Shown: positions 36,129 through 47,029 of the stretch, in pieces
Layout of the letters: each line of letters begins with the position of its first letter
Position numbering within the stretch: position 1 is the stretch's first letter
Origin: Ceratothoa steindachneri
Lineage: Eukaryota; Arthropoda; Malacostraca; Isopoda; Cymothoidae
Assembly (NCBI GenBank): GCA_963969495.1
Contig: OZ018321.1
Span: 192,849,895-192,913,894 of the forward strand
DNA length: 64,000 bases
Direction of reading: 5' to 3'
Program-made: the position numbers and the translations under genes
The notes under the pieces: generated by a model
The model's input: the letters and a program-made list of their open reading frames with translations, nothing else
What the model was told of the DNA's origin: nothing
Database searches by the model: none

Positions 36129-36899
36129 TGATAACACATTTTATCAATTTATCTTTTTCGTTCGCACCTCCAAAGACCACCGCCCAAAGAAACCGTGCCT
36201 GTAAGGACGGAGAAGATACAAATGGAAAAGCCCGACATCCCTTCTTTGAGCGACTGAAAGCTTTCGAACTTTACTTATTTAATTTTCAAGAAATACAGCA
36301 AATGTTTTACAAAATTCAGTATATATTTAGCATTTACCATGTTTCATAGGAAACAAAGTAGAAATGCCCTGTGCATAGACTTAGCTTACTTTCGCATTTA
36401 CGATCAAATCAAAGGCTCTAATCCCGAGAAATGTCCTCTCACCACTATCAAACAGAAAGAAAGTCGTATTCTGTTTACATTAGCTACTCTGCATTTCAAA
36501 GCTTGATCAAGTAAGTATTCGCGAAGGCATATATAACTCAGTTTGTAATGTGGGGCTGGCTCCCCACTATCCCCCCTTTTCCTTAAAACCCACAATTCTA
36601 TTCAGATTTGTTAACCACGAGGCATTAATGCACTTCTGTATGTGTCGACTAACTCTTGCTTTGTATTGTCAAAGATCTATAATGGCTTAGCCTATGGACT
36701 GAACGTAGCCTAACCACCCACTAGCTAGCTTGGAGACGAGGCCTACGCACTTATTCCACGATACAAACTCTGCATACATCATTCATTTTCATTTATTTCA
36801 GCAAAAGAACCCATGGTATGCAAGCATTTAACATAGAATAAAGAAGTCTAAAAGCAATGAATCCCGCAATTTGGTACACGTCTTGCCATTAAAAACATC
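36129..36899. other. Unassigned DNA
   Basis: No recognised feature. Confidence 0.5.
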
Positions 36900-37720
36900 T
36901 GGGGAAAGTTGGAGACAGACGGTACTTATCAAGATATGCAGAATAAAATATCTGGACGACGAAAATCTAGTGTGAGCGACGAAAACCACGAGACCGGAAT
37001 CAACAAAATCAAGTGTTCCCCGGATTTTAAAATCGTCTCGCTAAAGAAGCTATTATGTCATAGGTCATGACTGAAAATGACCCCGATCACAGGCTCGAAT
37101 ATTGTGAATGGTTTCAGATAATGGAAGCTGAAAAACCTCCGTTTGTCAGCAAATTCGTGTGTTTTTTTGAAGCTATCTTCAATTGGAATGGAACAGTAAT
37201 TCAACACAACTACGGAGATCGGTCACTTGATAATTAATCTATACATTTATGTAGATAATCAGGTTATTTCTCAGTAATAACATTATGGTGCAATTTATCA
37301 TCTAGGGGTTTGGTTGGACCATTTTTTTAATGAAACAGTTGCTGGTTACGCATATCTCGACATGCTACGAGGGGATCGAAATTATACTGCTAGTTTGGAC
37401 GCTATTTGGAAACGACTTTAACTTTCTACAAAATGAATCCTCACATCAACTCCCATTGTCATTGTGATGTCAGAAAGTACCTCGATGAAACATTACCTAA
37501 CTGTTGGATAGTACGAAGAAAATGCTTTGAGTATCATAAACATATGCCCCTAGATTTCCAGTTGTGGGGCTACCTGAATGTTAGAGTTCACAATACAAAA
37601 CTTACAACGAAGGAAAACACAAGAACCATGCAATTAGCGAAAACAGCATCCACATTGGACAATATCTGCGAATCAATTTGTTGACTCATTCAGAATTGCA
37701 GTCATGCCGCTGGAGAACCT
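36900..37720 (+). pseudogene. Mariner-like transposase pseudogene
   Basis: Frames in order give SGRRKSSVSDEN (36950), DPDHRLEYCEWF (37084), AIFNWNGTVIQHN (37167), GLVGPFF (37308), VRKYLDETLPNCWIVRRKCFEY (37460-37540) and PLDFQLWGYLNVRVHN (37550-37600). This is the layout of an arthropod Tc1/mariner branch whose third motif is normally SPDLTPLDFFLWG. Here the SPD is degraded to a non-matching HKHMPLDF, and the first catalytic Asp (FSDEA-F) reads as EAIFN. Both changes remove catalytic residues. Several stops separate the blocks. No terminal repeats were identified. Confidence 0.7.
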
Positions 37721-39259
37721 TTTGAGCACTTGACGTAGTTAATTAAATTTTATATTCAAACATTTTGATATAGCATTTTAACCACTAGCATCACTAATTT
37801 AACTTTCATTGGCGATTGCTATAGCAATATATTGGTTTTTTTTTTGTCAAATGTTAAAATATATGATGCTATAAAGAGCATATACTCTTTTTAGGACAGG
37901 CTAGATTAAAGCACTTGCAGTAACCGACTTGTTATTCCTAACCAGTGTATCAGCCGGAAAGTTTGAGGCGTACCGTCTCAGAGAAGAATGACAAAAGGCT
38001 TGATTAAAACTCAGTTACCATGGGTGGCCTCGACAAAAATGTTGACCATTGAGTGACCTCGAATTTCCCACGCAGCATCCCGCACAACAAATTGCAACAA
38101 GATAAGTTTATTTACATCACTTCAACTCAGAAAAATTCAACTGCAAACATGAACGACAGCAACACACCAAGCACGGATCCCCTCCTACGACTTTGTAACT
38201 AGATTAAAGTAACAATTGCTTCATCAAAGAAAAACTTACAACAATCTCAAAAAGGTAAGGAACAATTCCATGGGACGGTCAATATCTAAGATGCTCAATC
38301 AGATTACTATTTTGTAAGTAATGTGACGCCAATATTTTTTAACTTGCAGCTCATAAATATGTTTACAAACCCTTCTCCACCACACTCGCTGGCCCTGTGA
38401 AGTGTCTGCGCACTAAAGCGGGATATCTTCCATCAACTCATTCACAACTCATGCACTAGTAATTGAAGTGCAACTGCATCATACCTCACTAATCACTCAC
38501 CACCAACAGCACCTGATATTCTGCAACATTCTCAGATCAGTTAAAAAAAGACGCTCAAATTTAACCGGAGGGGAATCAAAGGAATCAGGGGTTTTAGAGA
38601 AAAACATCATTAGCGAGGTCTCATGTCACCGAAAGAGTGCGTTCCGAATGAGGCTTAGAATATCACATTCGCCGTCTTACAGGTGCTAGCCATTTTAACT
38701 CGCCCTATTTGTACTCGCAATAAAGGAGTGATCAACGCACGAAACTCAACTTCCCAACGAACCAATTATGATAGCTAACTTCCAATCAGAAGCCCGACAA
38801 CGTGTCTGGTAAATCTTCAAATTCATCACAAAGGCTTGAAAGTAGCTCAGCTGTATTAGCTGATCAATTCCTTACAGGTATTATCAACTCATCACATTTG
38901 TACTCTCAATCAAGTGGTAAGCAACGAACTTAATTCACCAATCTAATGAACCAACTAGAACAGCTAACTATCAAGCAATATTTTTGGCTAAAAACTATCA
39001 TTCATCCATTTCAATCATCGCACTTGAAGACACACACAAATACGACCACACACACACTATTTACATGCAACCAGAGAATTCGTCTCCCTGTAGTCTACTG
39101 TCCAATTTCTTTACAAACTGTATTCTAAGGCAACTCATTTTTTTCTAATTCGCTTTATACTCTGTGTATATACGTGTGTGCACTTTCTCATTGGTTGCAT
39201 TAAGTGAAAATGCGTCCTCATTAATTCTCATTTTATTTCAACTATTCACAACCAAAATA
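37721..39259. other. Unassigned DNA with a weak duplicated segment
   Basis: Segments near 38690-38800 and 38878-38980 share ordered pieces (CATTTGTACTCTCAAT-like, AACGAACCAA, AGCTAACTTCCAATCA-like). This suggests an old tandem duplication with a spacing of about 190 bases. No coding signal. Confidence 0.4.
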
Positions 39260-39630
39260 GAGCTATTGCTAGCGGGGGAGGTACGGCTTTAGTCTGCTAA
39301 CGTCGCGGTACAGGGTTCGATCCCTGCAAGAGCGGACACAAACGTCAGTGCATGTAGTGATCTGGCTACCAATTGGTGGACACGAGGTGCTTATCCTTGT
39401 ACTCAGTTGGGTGGATCTTACACTTATCATTACATACATAGCTAATTACAACACTGCTTTAATTCATCTCCCGTCTTCTCAGCACAGCACACACGACGAA
39501 GGTTCCACCTGAATGTTATTTGATGTCAAAACATATTAATTCCTGGCACCTCTCCCCAAAGAGGACCGGCTCCTGGTGCCCTTAGGCTCAGCATTATTTG
39601 TCATACTGACCTTTATGTCTATTTCATTAT
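39260..39630 (+). repeat. tRNA-derived SINE, copy 2
   Basis: Matches 17271-17690 from the tRNA-like head (TCTGCTAACGTCG then GGGTTCGATCCC) through the body to the tail TGTCATACTGACCTTTATGT. It is about 50 bases shorter than copy 1, mostly in the middle. Divergence between copies is substantial. Confidence 0.75.
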
Positions 39631-39918
39631 CCAGTTAATACAGGAATAGTTTTCAAATTTTAAAAAATCATCGTAATATTTTCAAATTCTAACCTTTTAC
39701 CATTCAACTTTCATGAAAGCAAAGGTTTCTCAAACTACAATCCTGTGAATACATTTGCTATCAAATTTATCATCACTAACTCTATAATTTAAGAACGGGA
39801 TCTTTTTCGAGTATTTGAATAATAATTTCATCTTAGTTTGGTTATGACTTTTTTATCAAAGTTATTTCTAATAATTTTTTTATAATATCAAAAAACAAAA
39901 TGGTGAAGTTCAGAAATG
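39631..39918. other. Unassigned AT-rich DNA
   Basis: Flank of the short transposon. Contains one copy of GGTGAAGTTCAGAAA, which also occurs near 40300 and, with one change, 40355. Confidence 0.5.
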
Positions 39919-40238
39919 GGTAAATATGTAGATTATCGGCGCGAACGATGGGACGTAATATTTCGTCCATGTTCCAAAATGTTTCACGTTTTTGGAGTAC
40001 ATTTAAGTTGACGGCTCGCGTGGGGGTAAACACAATGGGGAGACGACAATACGATGATCCTGAGTTTCATTAAATTGGGGTGATCTGGGGGGCACAGCCC
40101 CCCAGTATATAATCCTAATTGTTTATAGAATAATAATTTGAAAAGGACTCAAACGCGCATGAATATTCCGACACGAGTGAACGATAATATTTACACACAA
40201 ATTTTTTTTCGGCCGGGCCGCTAATCTACATATTTACC
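39919..40238. mobile_element. 320-base MITE with 8-bp target duplication (Merlin-like?)
   Basis: The ends are inverted: GGTAAATATGTAGATTA on the left, and TAATCTACATATTTACC on the right. The exact 8-base repeat CAGAAATG flanks the element (39911-39918 and 40239-40246). The outer 210 and 110 bases match the ends of the 1064-base element at 51925-52988, so this is an internal-deletion derivative with no coding capacity. An 8-bp duplication with GG-starting repeats fits Merlin and some other superfamilies (hAT, P and KDZ also give 8 bp). Merlin is preferred only because of the ORF in the longer copy. Confidence 0.85.
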
Positions 40239-40246
40239 CAGAAATG

Positions 40247-41300
40247 AATACGAGTATCAAAATTTTGTTAATTTTTTAAAACCCAAAGAATTACAAATGG
40301 TGAAGTTCAGAAAAATTAGTTTAGAGTTCCTTTTTAAAATTATTATAATTGGTGAAGTTGAGAAAATGAATACGAATTTAACCATGGCTGCTTTTTTTTA
40401 GATTTTAAATTTTAATCTTGGTAACGAAGCCATTGCCTGGTGTAAATAGGAGTTTTATCTCAATCATTTTTATTCTTTCAACTCGCCAAAAACTTTCCTT
40501 TCCAATAATCTGTCACAAGAGATAACACGCTGATATCTACATTATTATCAGCCTGAAAATCGTAACTGTCATTCCTTCAACTCCCTTTTTTTATTCTTCA
40601 TTCTGAGATGTTTGGATCAGGATTGCACATATCTTGAATTAAGGAAGTTTATTCTTATTTCATTTTGTTAATTACTGTCAGATCATGTATACCCTCCACG
40701 GTTAATTTATTCATACCATGTTATTTAACGTAAATATCTTGTGATTATTATGTTCTAATCGTATCCAATTGTACCTAATTAATTTTAGCTATTATAGTGC
40801 GATTACCATTGCTTCAATGTGCATTTGTGCATGGCTTCAATGACCTCTGTTATTATTATTTTGTTTCAGGTCATCAATTTTACAATTATGCATTTATCTT
40901 ATGATTTTCAGCCTTGCATTATGTAATCCTATTTCCCGTGTTCAAAAACGGTGTTAAATATGTGTAGATACTGGCAAGGAGGCCTTTGCCTTTGTAGTCC
41001 GAGGTCGGGTAATTTTGTAGCAGTTCCCCTTGCTTTATTATGAAAAGGGGGGAAATATGCTTCCGGCTTAGGCTTTCTTAGCTTGCTTTTGTATTTAGGT
41101 AAAAGCAATTTTATAATAAGCTACACGAACAAAGACCTATTTATAGCTTGTTCTCAACTAGTTACTAGAATAAGAGATCGCAGGACCCTTCACATTCGGA
41201 TTTCACCTGATTCGCTGGGAAAAAGTTTCGATTCAATGGAAGTTTTTCACCAATCTTTAAAATTCATCGTTCCTGGTTTACTCTTATTTTCTTGATGTGC

Positions 41301-41302
<2 letters not shown>
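40247..41302. other. Unassigned AT-rich DNA
   Basis: No recognised gene. Two further GGTGAAGTT(C/G)AGAAAA strings occur near 40300 and 40355. Confidence 0.5.

Positions 41303-41362
<60 letters not shown>
41303..41362. repeat. (AT)n microsatellite
   Basis: About 60 bases. Left border of Penelope-like family B. Confidence 0.95.
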
Positions 41363-41364
<2 letters not shown>

Positions 41365-41876
41365 CATAGTGAAACCACCGTATAGGAGCCAAAAGTTTAA
41401 TTTACGAGACTAGTTTCAGTATGTAGTTTATCATACCCTCTTCAGTCATATACTGATAATGCAATTGTTACAAAAGTCTATAAATAGCGTACAGATAAGA
41501 AAAAAACACAAAGAAACACAAAATTAGGGGTGCGAGTCTAAAATCGTTGACTAAGCTGTTTACAATGAGGTTACGGGAATGGGGGCTCAATTTCAATTCC
41601 ACATCTCACAAATTAAAATTGGGAATTTCTCTTATTAATATAGATTCTACTATTTTTCTTTTACGGAAATCTTTACAATTATATATGATTTGTGCCTTTG
41701 AATAGTCAATTTGGTGGTTGAACTTGCTAATATGATTCAAAATATTGGATATGTTACTGCCTCGTCTGACATCACCTTTATGTTCCTAAATTAGTTTTGC
41801 TAAGGTTCTTCCGGTCTCTTATGTAAAATGAGGGGCAGTTTGTAAAGCCAAACGGGACTAAATATACACCTGCTTC
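41363..41876 (-). mobile_element. Penelope-like element family B, minus-strand 3' fragment
   Basis: It is the reverse complement of 44636-45150 with moderate divergence. The minus strand retains a degraded GIY-YIG start (GVYLVPFG near 41850) and the family's 3' untranslated region, CTGAAGAGGGTATGATAAAC then CTGAAACTAGTCTCG. Frameshifts and stops interrupt the coding part. The 5' truncation point is the same as in the plus-strand partner, and the 3' end abuts an (AT)n array. Confidence 0.75.
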
Positions 41877-41881
41877 ATTTG

Positions 41882-42135
41882 GCTGATCCACGTCGAAGGG
41901 AAAGATTTAAAGATAGAAAAAAGGTATTTAAATGTGGTTAGGCCTGGAGAAATAATTTTGTTCACTCCTTTGAGGAGGGGAGAAAAGGGGAGGGATAGAC
42001 ACTTCGTATTACTAAATTTGTTTTTATCCCTGGGACGGTAATGAGTGAACAAAGTTATTTCTCCAGGCCTAACCACATTTAAATACCCTTTTTCTATCTT
42101 TAAATCTTTCCCTTCGACCAAGCGCGTGGATCAGC
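41882..42135. repeat. Long imperfect palindrome
   Basis: The left arm, 41882-41967, and right arm, 42043-42135, are inverted copies (GCTGATCCACG...GTTCACTC against GAGTGAAC...CGTGGATCAGC) with about 75 bases between them. The right arm has a short extra piece near 42118-42124. It sits between the Penelope-like fragment and the L2-like LINE tail. It could be a foldback element or another inverted retroelement end. It has no coding capacity. Confidence 0.85.
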
Positions 42136-42140
42136 TAAAC

Positions 42141-42167
42141 AATAATAATAATAATAATAATAATAAG
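42141..42167. repeat. (AAT)n, LINE 3' tail
   Basis: Nine AAT units. On the minus strand they read (ATT)n immediately after the L2-like 3' end, as expected for an L2-type tail. Confidence 0.85.
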
Positions 42168-44645
42168 TACTTATAATTCGCCCTTCAGGGTTGTTAGCCC
42201 TCACAAAGCGCAGATTGTGTAGCGAGTGTAGAGAAAGTTTACAGGGATGAGAAGGCAATTCTGAAGAGATGAGTCTTCCGGACACGTTTAAAAGTAGCAA
42301 GGGAGGGAGAGGATCGGACTTCGGCGGGAAGAGTATTCCAGAGTCTAGGAGCCTAAACTGAGAAGGAACGGTCACCCATCGAGCACAGGACAGAACGAGG
42401 AGTGTTCAGGATGGGAGATTAGACCGTAGTGCCCGAGCACTTTGACGACGGGAGAGGGCAGAAGAGAGATAAGGTGGAGGCTCGAGGTTTAGAGCCTTGT
42501 AGGTGATGACAATAATTTTATAGTGGGTACGGAAGTGAATAGGTAACCAGCATAGCTCCTGTAACAGAGACATCAGAGGAGAGAACCGGGGGCGACGAAG
42601 GAGGACCCGGGAAGCATAGTTTTCAACTAGTTGTTTGGGGCGAAGTGACGAAGAAGGGCGATTCACTAGAAGAGAATTTCAGTAGTCTAAGCGTGTGGGG
42701 ACGAAGGCATGAATAGCAGTCTCAAGGTTCGTCGATCAAAATGGGATCAAACACGTGAGAAGTTGTAGAGGAAACCGAGGGAAGGCTTACAGATACGATA
42801 GATGTGCGGTTTAAACGAGAGTTGCTCGTCGAAAATAAAACCAAGATTACTAACCGTAACAGAGAAGGCGATATTGGTTTCCCCAAGGTTAAGGGAGGAG
42901 AAGAGAGCTTTAGATTTCTTCACCATCGAAGCGGTACTGTCGAGGGTTAGAGAGTGGTTAATCCCAGTCCTACTTCCTTGGCATATATTATAATCACACA
43001 CCAAGGTAAATTGTGCGAGAAGTATAGCCAATACACCTACCGTAGCCACTTCCGGTGAATAAGAATAACCACGGTGCTTCTCTTTTGATCAAAATTAAGA
43101 TAATGATACCCTGAGTGTGTTCTCACTCAGTAAAAGCCAGTCATGGGTGTATTTATGTAATATTAAGAATTAAGCCGAGTGGATTGCTTTCAATTGCCAA
43201 AGGATCGTCCAAAATAGTTAAAACACACAGATACAAAAATAATCTTTCATATACATGAATTAGAAATATGAAGTAGCTTACTCGTATATAGGTATAAATA
43301 GGATTAGTCTTTGCACTGAATAGGTAAATCTATATAATGTCGTGGGGATTACACTTGAAATCTACTTACAAGGATGCTTGCGTCTTAATTGCACCCGACA
43401 GAATGAATTGAATAATATTATGGAATTAAGCACTGAATTAATCACTTGTAATAATCGAGGTTATGAACTTGGGATGGAAGTTATAGTTAAAGGTTAAACT
43501 GATGAAGTTAGGGGAGGGGATAATTCACTTTAATGATACCTTGGAGTTCTTAAGTATTTGGAAGATGACGGTGAAGGAATTCTTCTGATGATGATTTTCA
43601 CACTTAGCCCGGTCTTCCGAGGTCACCGAATGTGGGGGTAATCCTAGATCGGTGTCCTGATGTAATGATCCTAGGCCGGATCGCGAAGGCGAGTTAAACG
43701 GTGACTCAAATCTGAATTCTTCTCCTTGAAGTGTCAGATCCGATTATTGGCACCTGGAGTGGGTAGCCAAAATGATTACCTAGCTGCGTCTAGGGTAATC
43801 CGCAGAGGGAGGTCCTGTGTAACCTCTGACTCTGAAGGGGGTGGGGTGTGTGATAAGTTTGGCACCTACAAGTACCGTGATGGCAACAACCAATTCCCCG
43901 AAGTTTCTTCCTTGTAACGAGCAAACTGTATCCTTTGTGAGACTAGCTCCACAGACAACGTAGGTCCAAGATCTTCTGCCTGACGCCAGGGAGAATTTTC
44001 CTTTTTATTTCCCTCAAGAGCCAAAATCGAGAGAGAGAGAGAGAGCACCGGATTCTCATAAAATCCTTATCGTGGCGCGAAAGACCTTTTGTCCGCCGCC
44101 AGGACATGCGAAATATTTACGCCTCGCCGCCATCCGAGCTTTCCTCGTCTCTAACCGCGGGTTTATGACGGCGCGAAAAGAGGTGAAGGAGATTCGATGG
44201 AAAAGGCGAATTTGGAATAAGGGGGAGAGGGGACACGCAGATGTGTCAGTGTATTTATGTATGCACTAATGCATGGATGTACTTATACTTCTACAGGTAC
44301 CAACAAGGAGAACTTCAGTTTTATCGTGGTTAAGTTTGAGAAAGTTGGCAGACAGCCATTCCTTTATGGAGGTGTAGGCTGAAAGGAGCTTAGTAATTGA
44401 TTGAGCAAAGGACACAGGGGATAAGGAAATGTATATATGAGTGTCATCAGCATATAGGTTGGAGGACAGGCCAAAATCGTGAAGAAGGGAGCCAAGAGGA
44501 AGTAAGTAGATGCGAAAGAGGAGGAGACCAGGGACTGAGCCCTGAGGCACCCCTAAATGAATAGGGGGGGGGGGGCCTCGGAGGAGAGGTTATCGAGTGC
44601 GACCGAATGAGTGTGGGAGGAGAGGTATGATCGGAACCAAGCAAG
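42168..44645 (-). pseudogene. L2-like LINE, 5'-truncated, split by a solo-LTR-like insertion
   Basis: The minus strand from 44645 downward reads LAWFRSYLSS, then a PQGSVPGLLLF block (motif B), YADDTHIYI (motif C, catalytic DD present), LKLNHDKTEVLLVGT, then after the insertion ASMVKKSKALFSSL, VSNLGFIFDEQLSFKPHI and LCWLPIHFRTHYKIIVITYKALN. A terminal block ends in LISSELPSH-like sequence, and the 3' end has an ATT tail. These are the RT thumb and C-terminal region of an L2-clade LINE. The endonuclease is absent through 5' truncation. A few frame changes occur (the segment is open in pieces 44550-44296, 42932-42747 and 42666-42406). Removing 42938-44300 rejoins the reading frame exactly. Confidence 0.8.
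42938..44295. mobile_element. 1358-base insertion with LTR hallmarks (probable solo LTR)
   Basis: It starts TGTCGAGG and ends TTCTACA, the TG...CA termini of LTR retroelements. It is flanked by the exact 5-base duplication GGTAC (42933-42937 and 44296-44300). Removing it plus one duplication restores the L2-like frame (LLVGT followed by ASMVKK), proving it is an insertion. No gag or pol signal is visible inside, and 1.36 kb is long but possible for an LTR. A (GA)n stretch lies near 44030-44045. Poly(A) and TATA signals were not pinned down. A non-autonomous LTR element such as a TRIM is an alternative, though no repeated ends were noticed within it. Confidence 0.75.
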
Positions 44646-45205
44646 TGTATATTTAATCCCGTGTGGCTCTGCAAACTCTTCCAAAATTTACATAGAAGAG
44701 GCCGGAAGAACCTTAACAGAACTAATTTATGAACACAAAGGTGATGTCAGACGAGGCAGAAACATATCCAGTATTTTTAATCATATTAGCAATTTCAACC
44801 ACCAAATTGACTATCTAAAGGCACTAATCATATATAATTGTAAAGATTTCCGTGAAAGAAAAATATTAGAATCAATATTAATAGGAGAAATTCCCAATTT
44901 TCCTTTGTCAGATAGGCAATTAAAATGTAGCCCCCATTCCCGTAACCTCATTGTAAACAGCTTAGTCAACGATCTTAGACTCGCTCCCCCTGATTAATGA
45001 CCTTATTCCCTCGTTTTGTGTTTCTTTGTGTTTTTTCTTATCTGTACGCTATTTATAGACTTTTGTAACAATTACATTATCAGTATATGACTGAAGAAGG
45101 TATGATAAACTACATACTGAAACTAGTCTGGTAAATTAAACTTTTGGCTCTTATACAGTCAAACGTTTCGCTATACTATCATATACCATAACTCGCCATC
45201 GACTT
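44636..45205 (+). mobile_element. Penelope-like element family B, plus-strand 3' fragment
   Basis: An open frame to 44997 encodes a GIY-YIG domain: VYLIPCGSANSSKIYIEEAG, then RTLTELIYEHKGDVRRG with the conserved Arg and Tyr-Glu-His. This is followed by the family's C-terminal LSDRQL-SPHSRNLIVNS region. The GIY and YIG signatures are altered to VYL and YIE, the latter losing the glycine. The 3' untranslated region (45000-45205) matches the minus-strand partner and ends about 30 bases before (TA)n. The RT domain is missing through 5' truncation. Confidence 0.8.
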
Positions 45206-45213
45206 CCTTTACT

Positions 45214-45241
45214 TATATATATATATATATATATATATATG
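45214..45241. repeat. (TA)n microsatellite
   Basis: About 27 bases. Right border of Penelope-like family B. Confidence 0.9.
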
Positions 45242-45638
45242 AATCCATTAAACCTTGTAGGTGATGAGAAGAATTTTATTTGTATATCTGCCACGCGTTT
45301 CACTATTCCTCATTAATTCTTTGAATTCCCAATTAATTTTCTATTTATTTCATAGTCTCCGTTCAAGCTTGCGAAAGTGTTCCTTAAAAGCTATTCTATT
45401 CAGAGAATTTTTTGGTTCTCTGCGTAGCATAGTCTACTAAAGGCATACTTTTAACTGTGATCAAAGCGATGCTCGCTGCCTCAGTGTGTCTGGTTTGAAT
45501 CGCTCCCCTGCACGGAATTTTTCGAAAAAAAGTAATAAAAATATTAATGCAAGGAAAAATTATTCCATTTTCTCTTTCAATGTGGTTTAATGGATTCATT
45601 TTCATCATTCTCTCGCGCTACTTTGAGAGATATATACA
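45242..45638. other. Unassigned DNA
   Basis: No recognised feature. The phrase TTTAATGGATTCATT near 45587 is the inverse of AATCCATTAAAC near 45242, giving a weak inverted pair about 345 bases apart. Confidence 0.45.

Positions 45639-45718
<80 letters not shown>
45639..45718. repeat. (TA)n microsatellite
   Basis: About 78 bases. Left border of a small palindrome. Confidence 0.95.
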
Positions 45719-45721
<3 letters not shown>

Positions 45722-45836
45722 ATAAGACCACAGTAATAGGACTAATTTTTTTTTCGAAACCAGGTTTCATATATAAAATTAGACTAATTACTGTCGTCTT
45801 ATTCCTATAGTTACACGTACGCTACTGTACTTTCTT

Positions 45837-45837
<1 letters not shown>
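45715..45837 (+). repeat. Small palindromic element between two AT arrays
   Basis: The 32-base arms 45715-45746 and 45778-45809 are inverted with about 27 of 32 matches and a 31-base spacer. The right arm has a 28-base single-copy tail before the next (AT)n array. This is the same layout as the family A and B Penelope-like insertions, but the sequence is different. Confidence 0.75.

Positions 45838-45896
<59 letters not shown>
45838..45896. repeat. (AT)n microsatellite
   Basis: About 58 bases, directly joined to the left arm of the giant hairpin. Confidence 0.95.
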
Positions 45897-45898
<2 letters not shown>

Positions 45899-47029
45899 GA
45901 GGAATTAAACCGCATTCTCCAAAGACAATTTAATTCAGAACAGTTTCGTTGTATCTCACACCCTTTTTAAACTGACACTGGGCAGAAAATATATGAGAAA
46001 AGCATAACACAAGATCCCCTCTTTTTCCCCCCAATCCCCTACTTGTGGTTCATTTGGGGGGTGGGGTAGGCCTAAACATATTGCAGGGCTGGCATTTTAC
46101 TAATTTGTTTATTTGCGATCTTATTACAGGATTAAAAGAAAATTGACCCTCAGATAGATTTAAATTAGGAACTGACGATATCAAGCTCGATTCTGCGATT
46201 CTTCTCTTAACATAGTTAGCCGATTTAAATAACATTTTACTTCTATTGAAATTGATCGTATGATTCTTCTCTCTAACATGGAAAAATATTCCACTACTTT
46301 CGCTGCCCACTCTAATATCTCTTTTGTGTTCGTACAATCTCTTGTCTAGATTTCTTCCCGTTTTCCCTATATAAACCTTATGGCAATCGTTGCATGGTAC
46401 TGCATATACTCCTATGTTATGATGTTCTTTGGGTTTCCTGGCCATCATCAATTGGTTTAAGGAATTATTATATTTAAAGGCTAGATTAATACCCGCTTTT
46501 CCCAATATGTCCTTTAAACTATTTAATTTATTATTAAATGGCAATGTTATACATTTGTTGAAGTCGTTAGTGCGGGAAGGCTTATTACCATAGAATGTTT
46601 TCCTAGCTGTAAAATGGGCAGACGATATGAACCAATCGGGGTAATACAAATTTGAAAAAATGGTCCTGATAATGACAATTTCTTCATCTAAATAGGAAGG
46701 ATGACATATTTTGTATGCTCTAAGGAAAAAGTTAGAAATTACCGATTTTTTAACAGTATTATCGTGAAACGAAAAATAATGTATATAGGCATTCGAGTGG
46801 GTTGGTTTCCTATACACGTCAAGTTTTAATTCATGGTGATCTTTATTAATGAGGACATCTAAAAAGGGTAATCTATTATCATATTTCCATTCATATTTAA
46901 ATTTGATGGAGACATGCAAATTATTCAAATTATTAAAAAAGGTATAAAAATCATGACCATTAGGCCATACAGAAAATACATCGTCAATGTACCTTAACCA
47001 TATAAAGTTAGGGGGAGAAATTGTGGGAA
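45897..47029 (-). mobile_element. Penelope-like element family A, inverted arm with long open frame
   Basis: The minus strand encodes, from about 47025 to 46050, an RT piece starting PTISPPNFIW, then YIDDVFSVWP (motif C), LPFLDVLI and YRKPTHSNAYIH. It continues to a GIY-YIG endonuclease (NIGVYAVPCNDC, then VYIGKTGRNLDKRLYEHKRDI) and a C-terminal ISSVPNLNLSEGQFSF. The frame is open over its whole homologous length and extends by chance through the other arm, making a nominal 405 codons whose first 70 or so are not part of the protein. The N-terminal half of the RT is missing. The copy is almost the exact inverse of 47087-48218. Confidence 0.85.
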
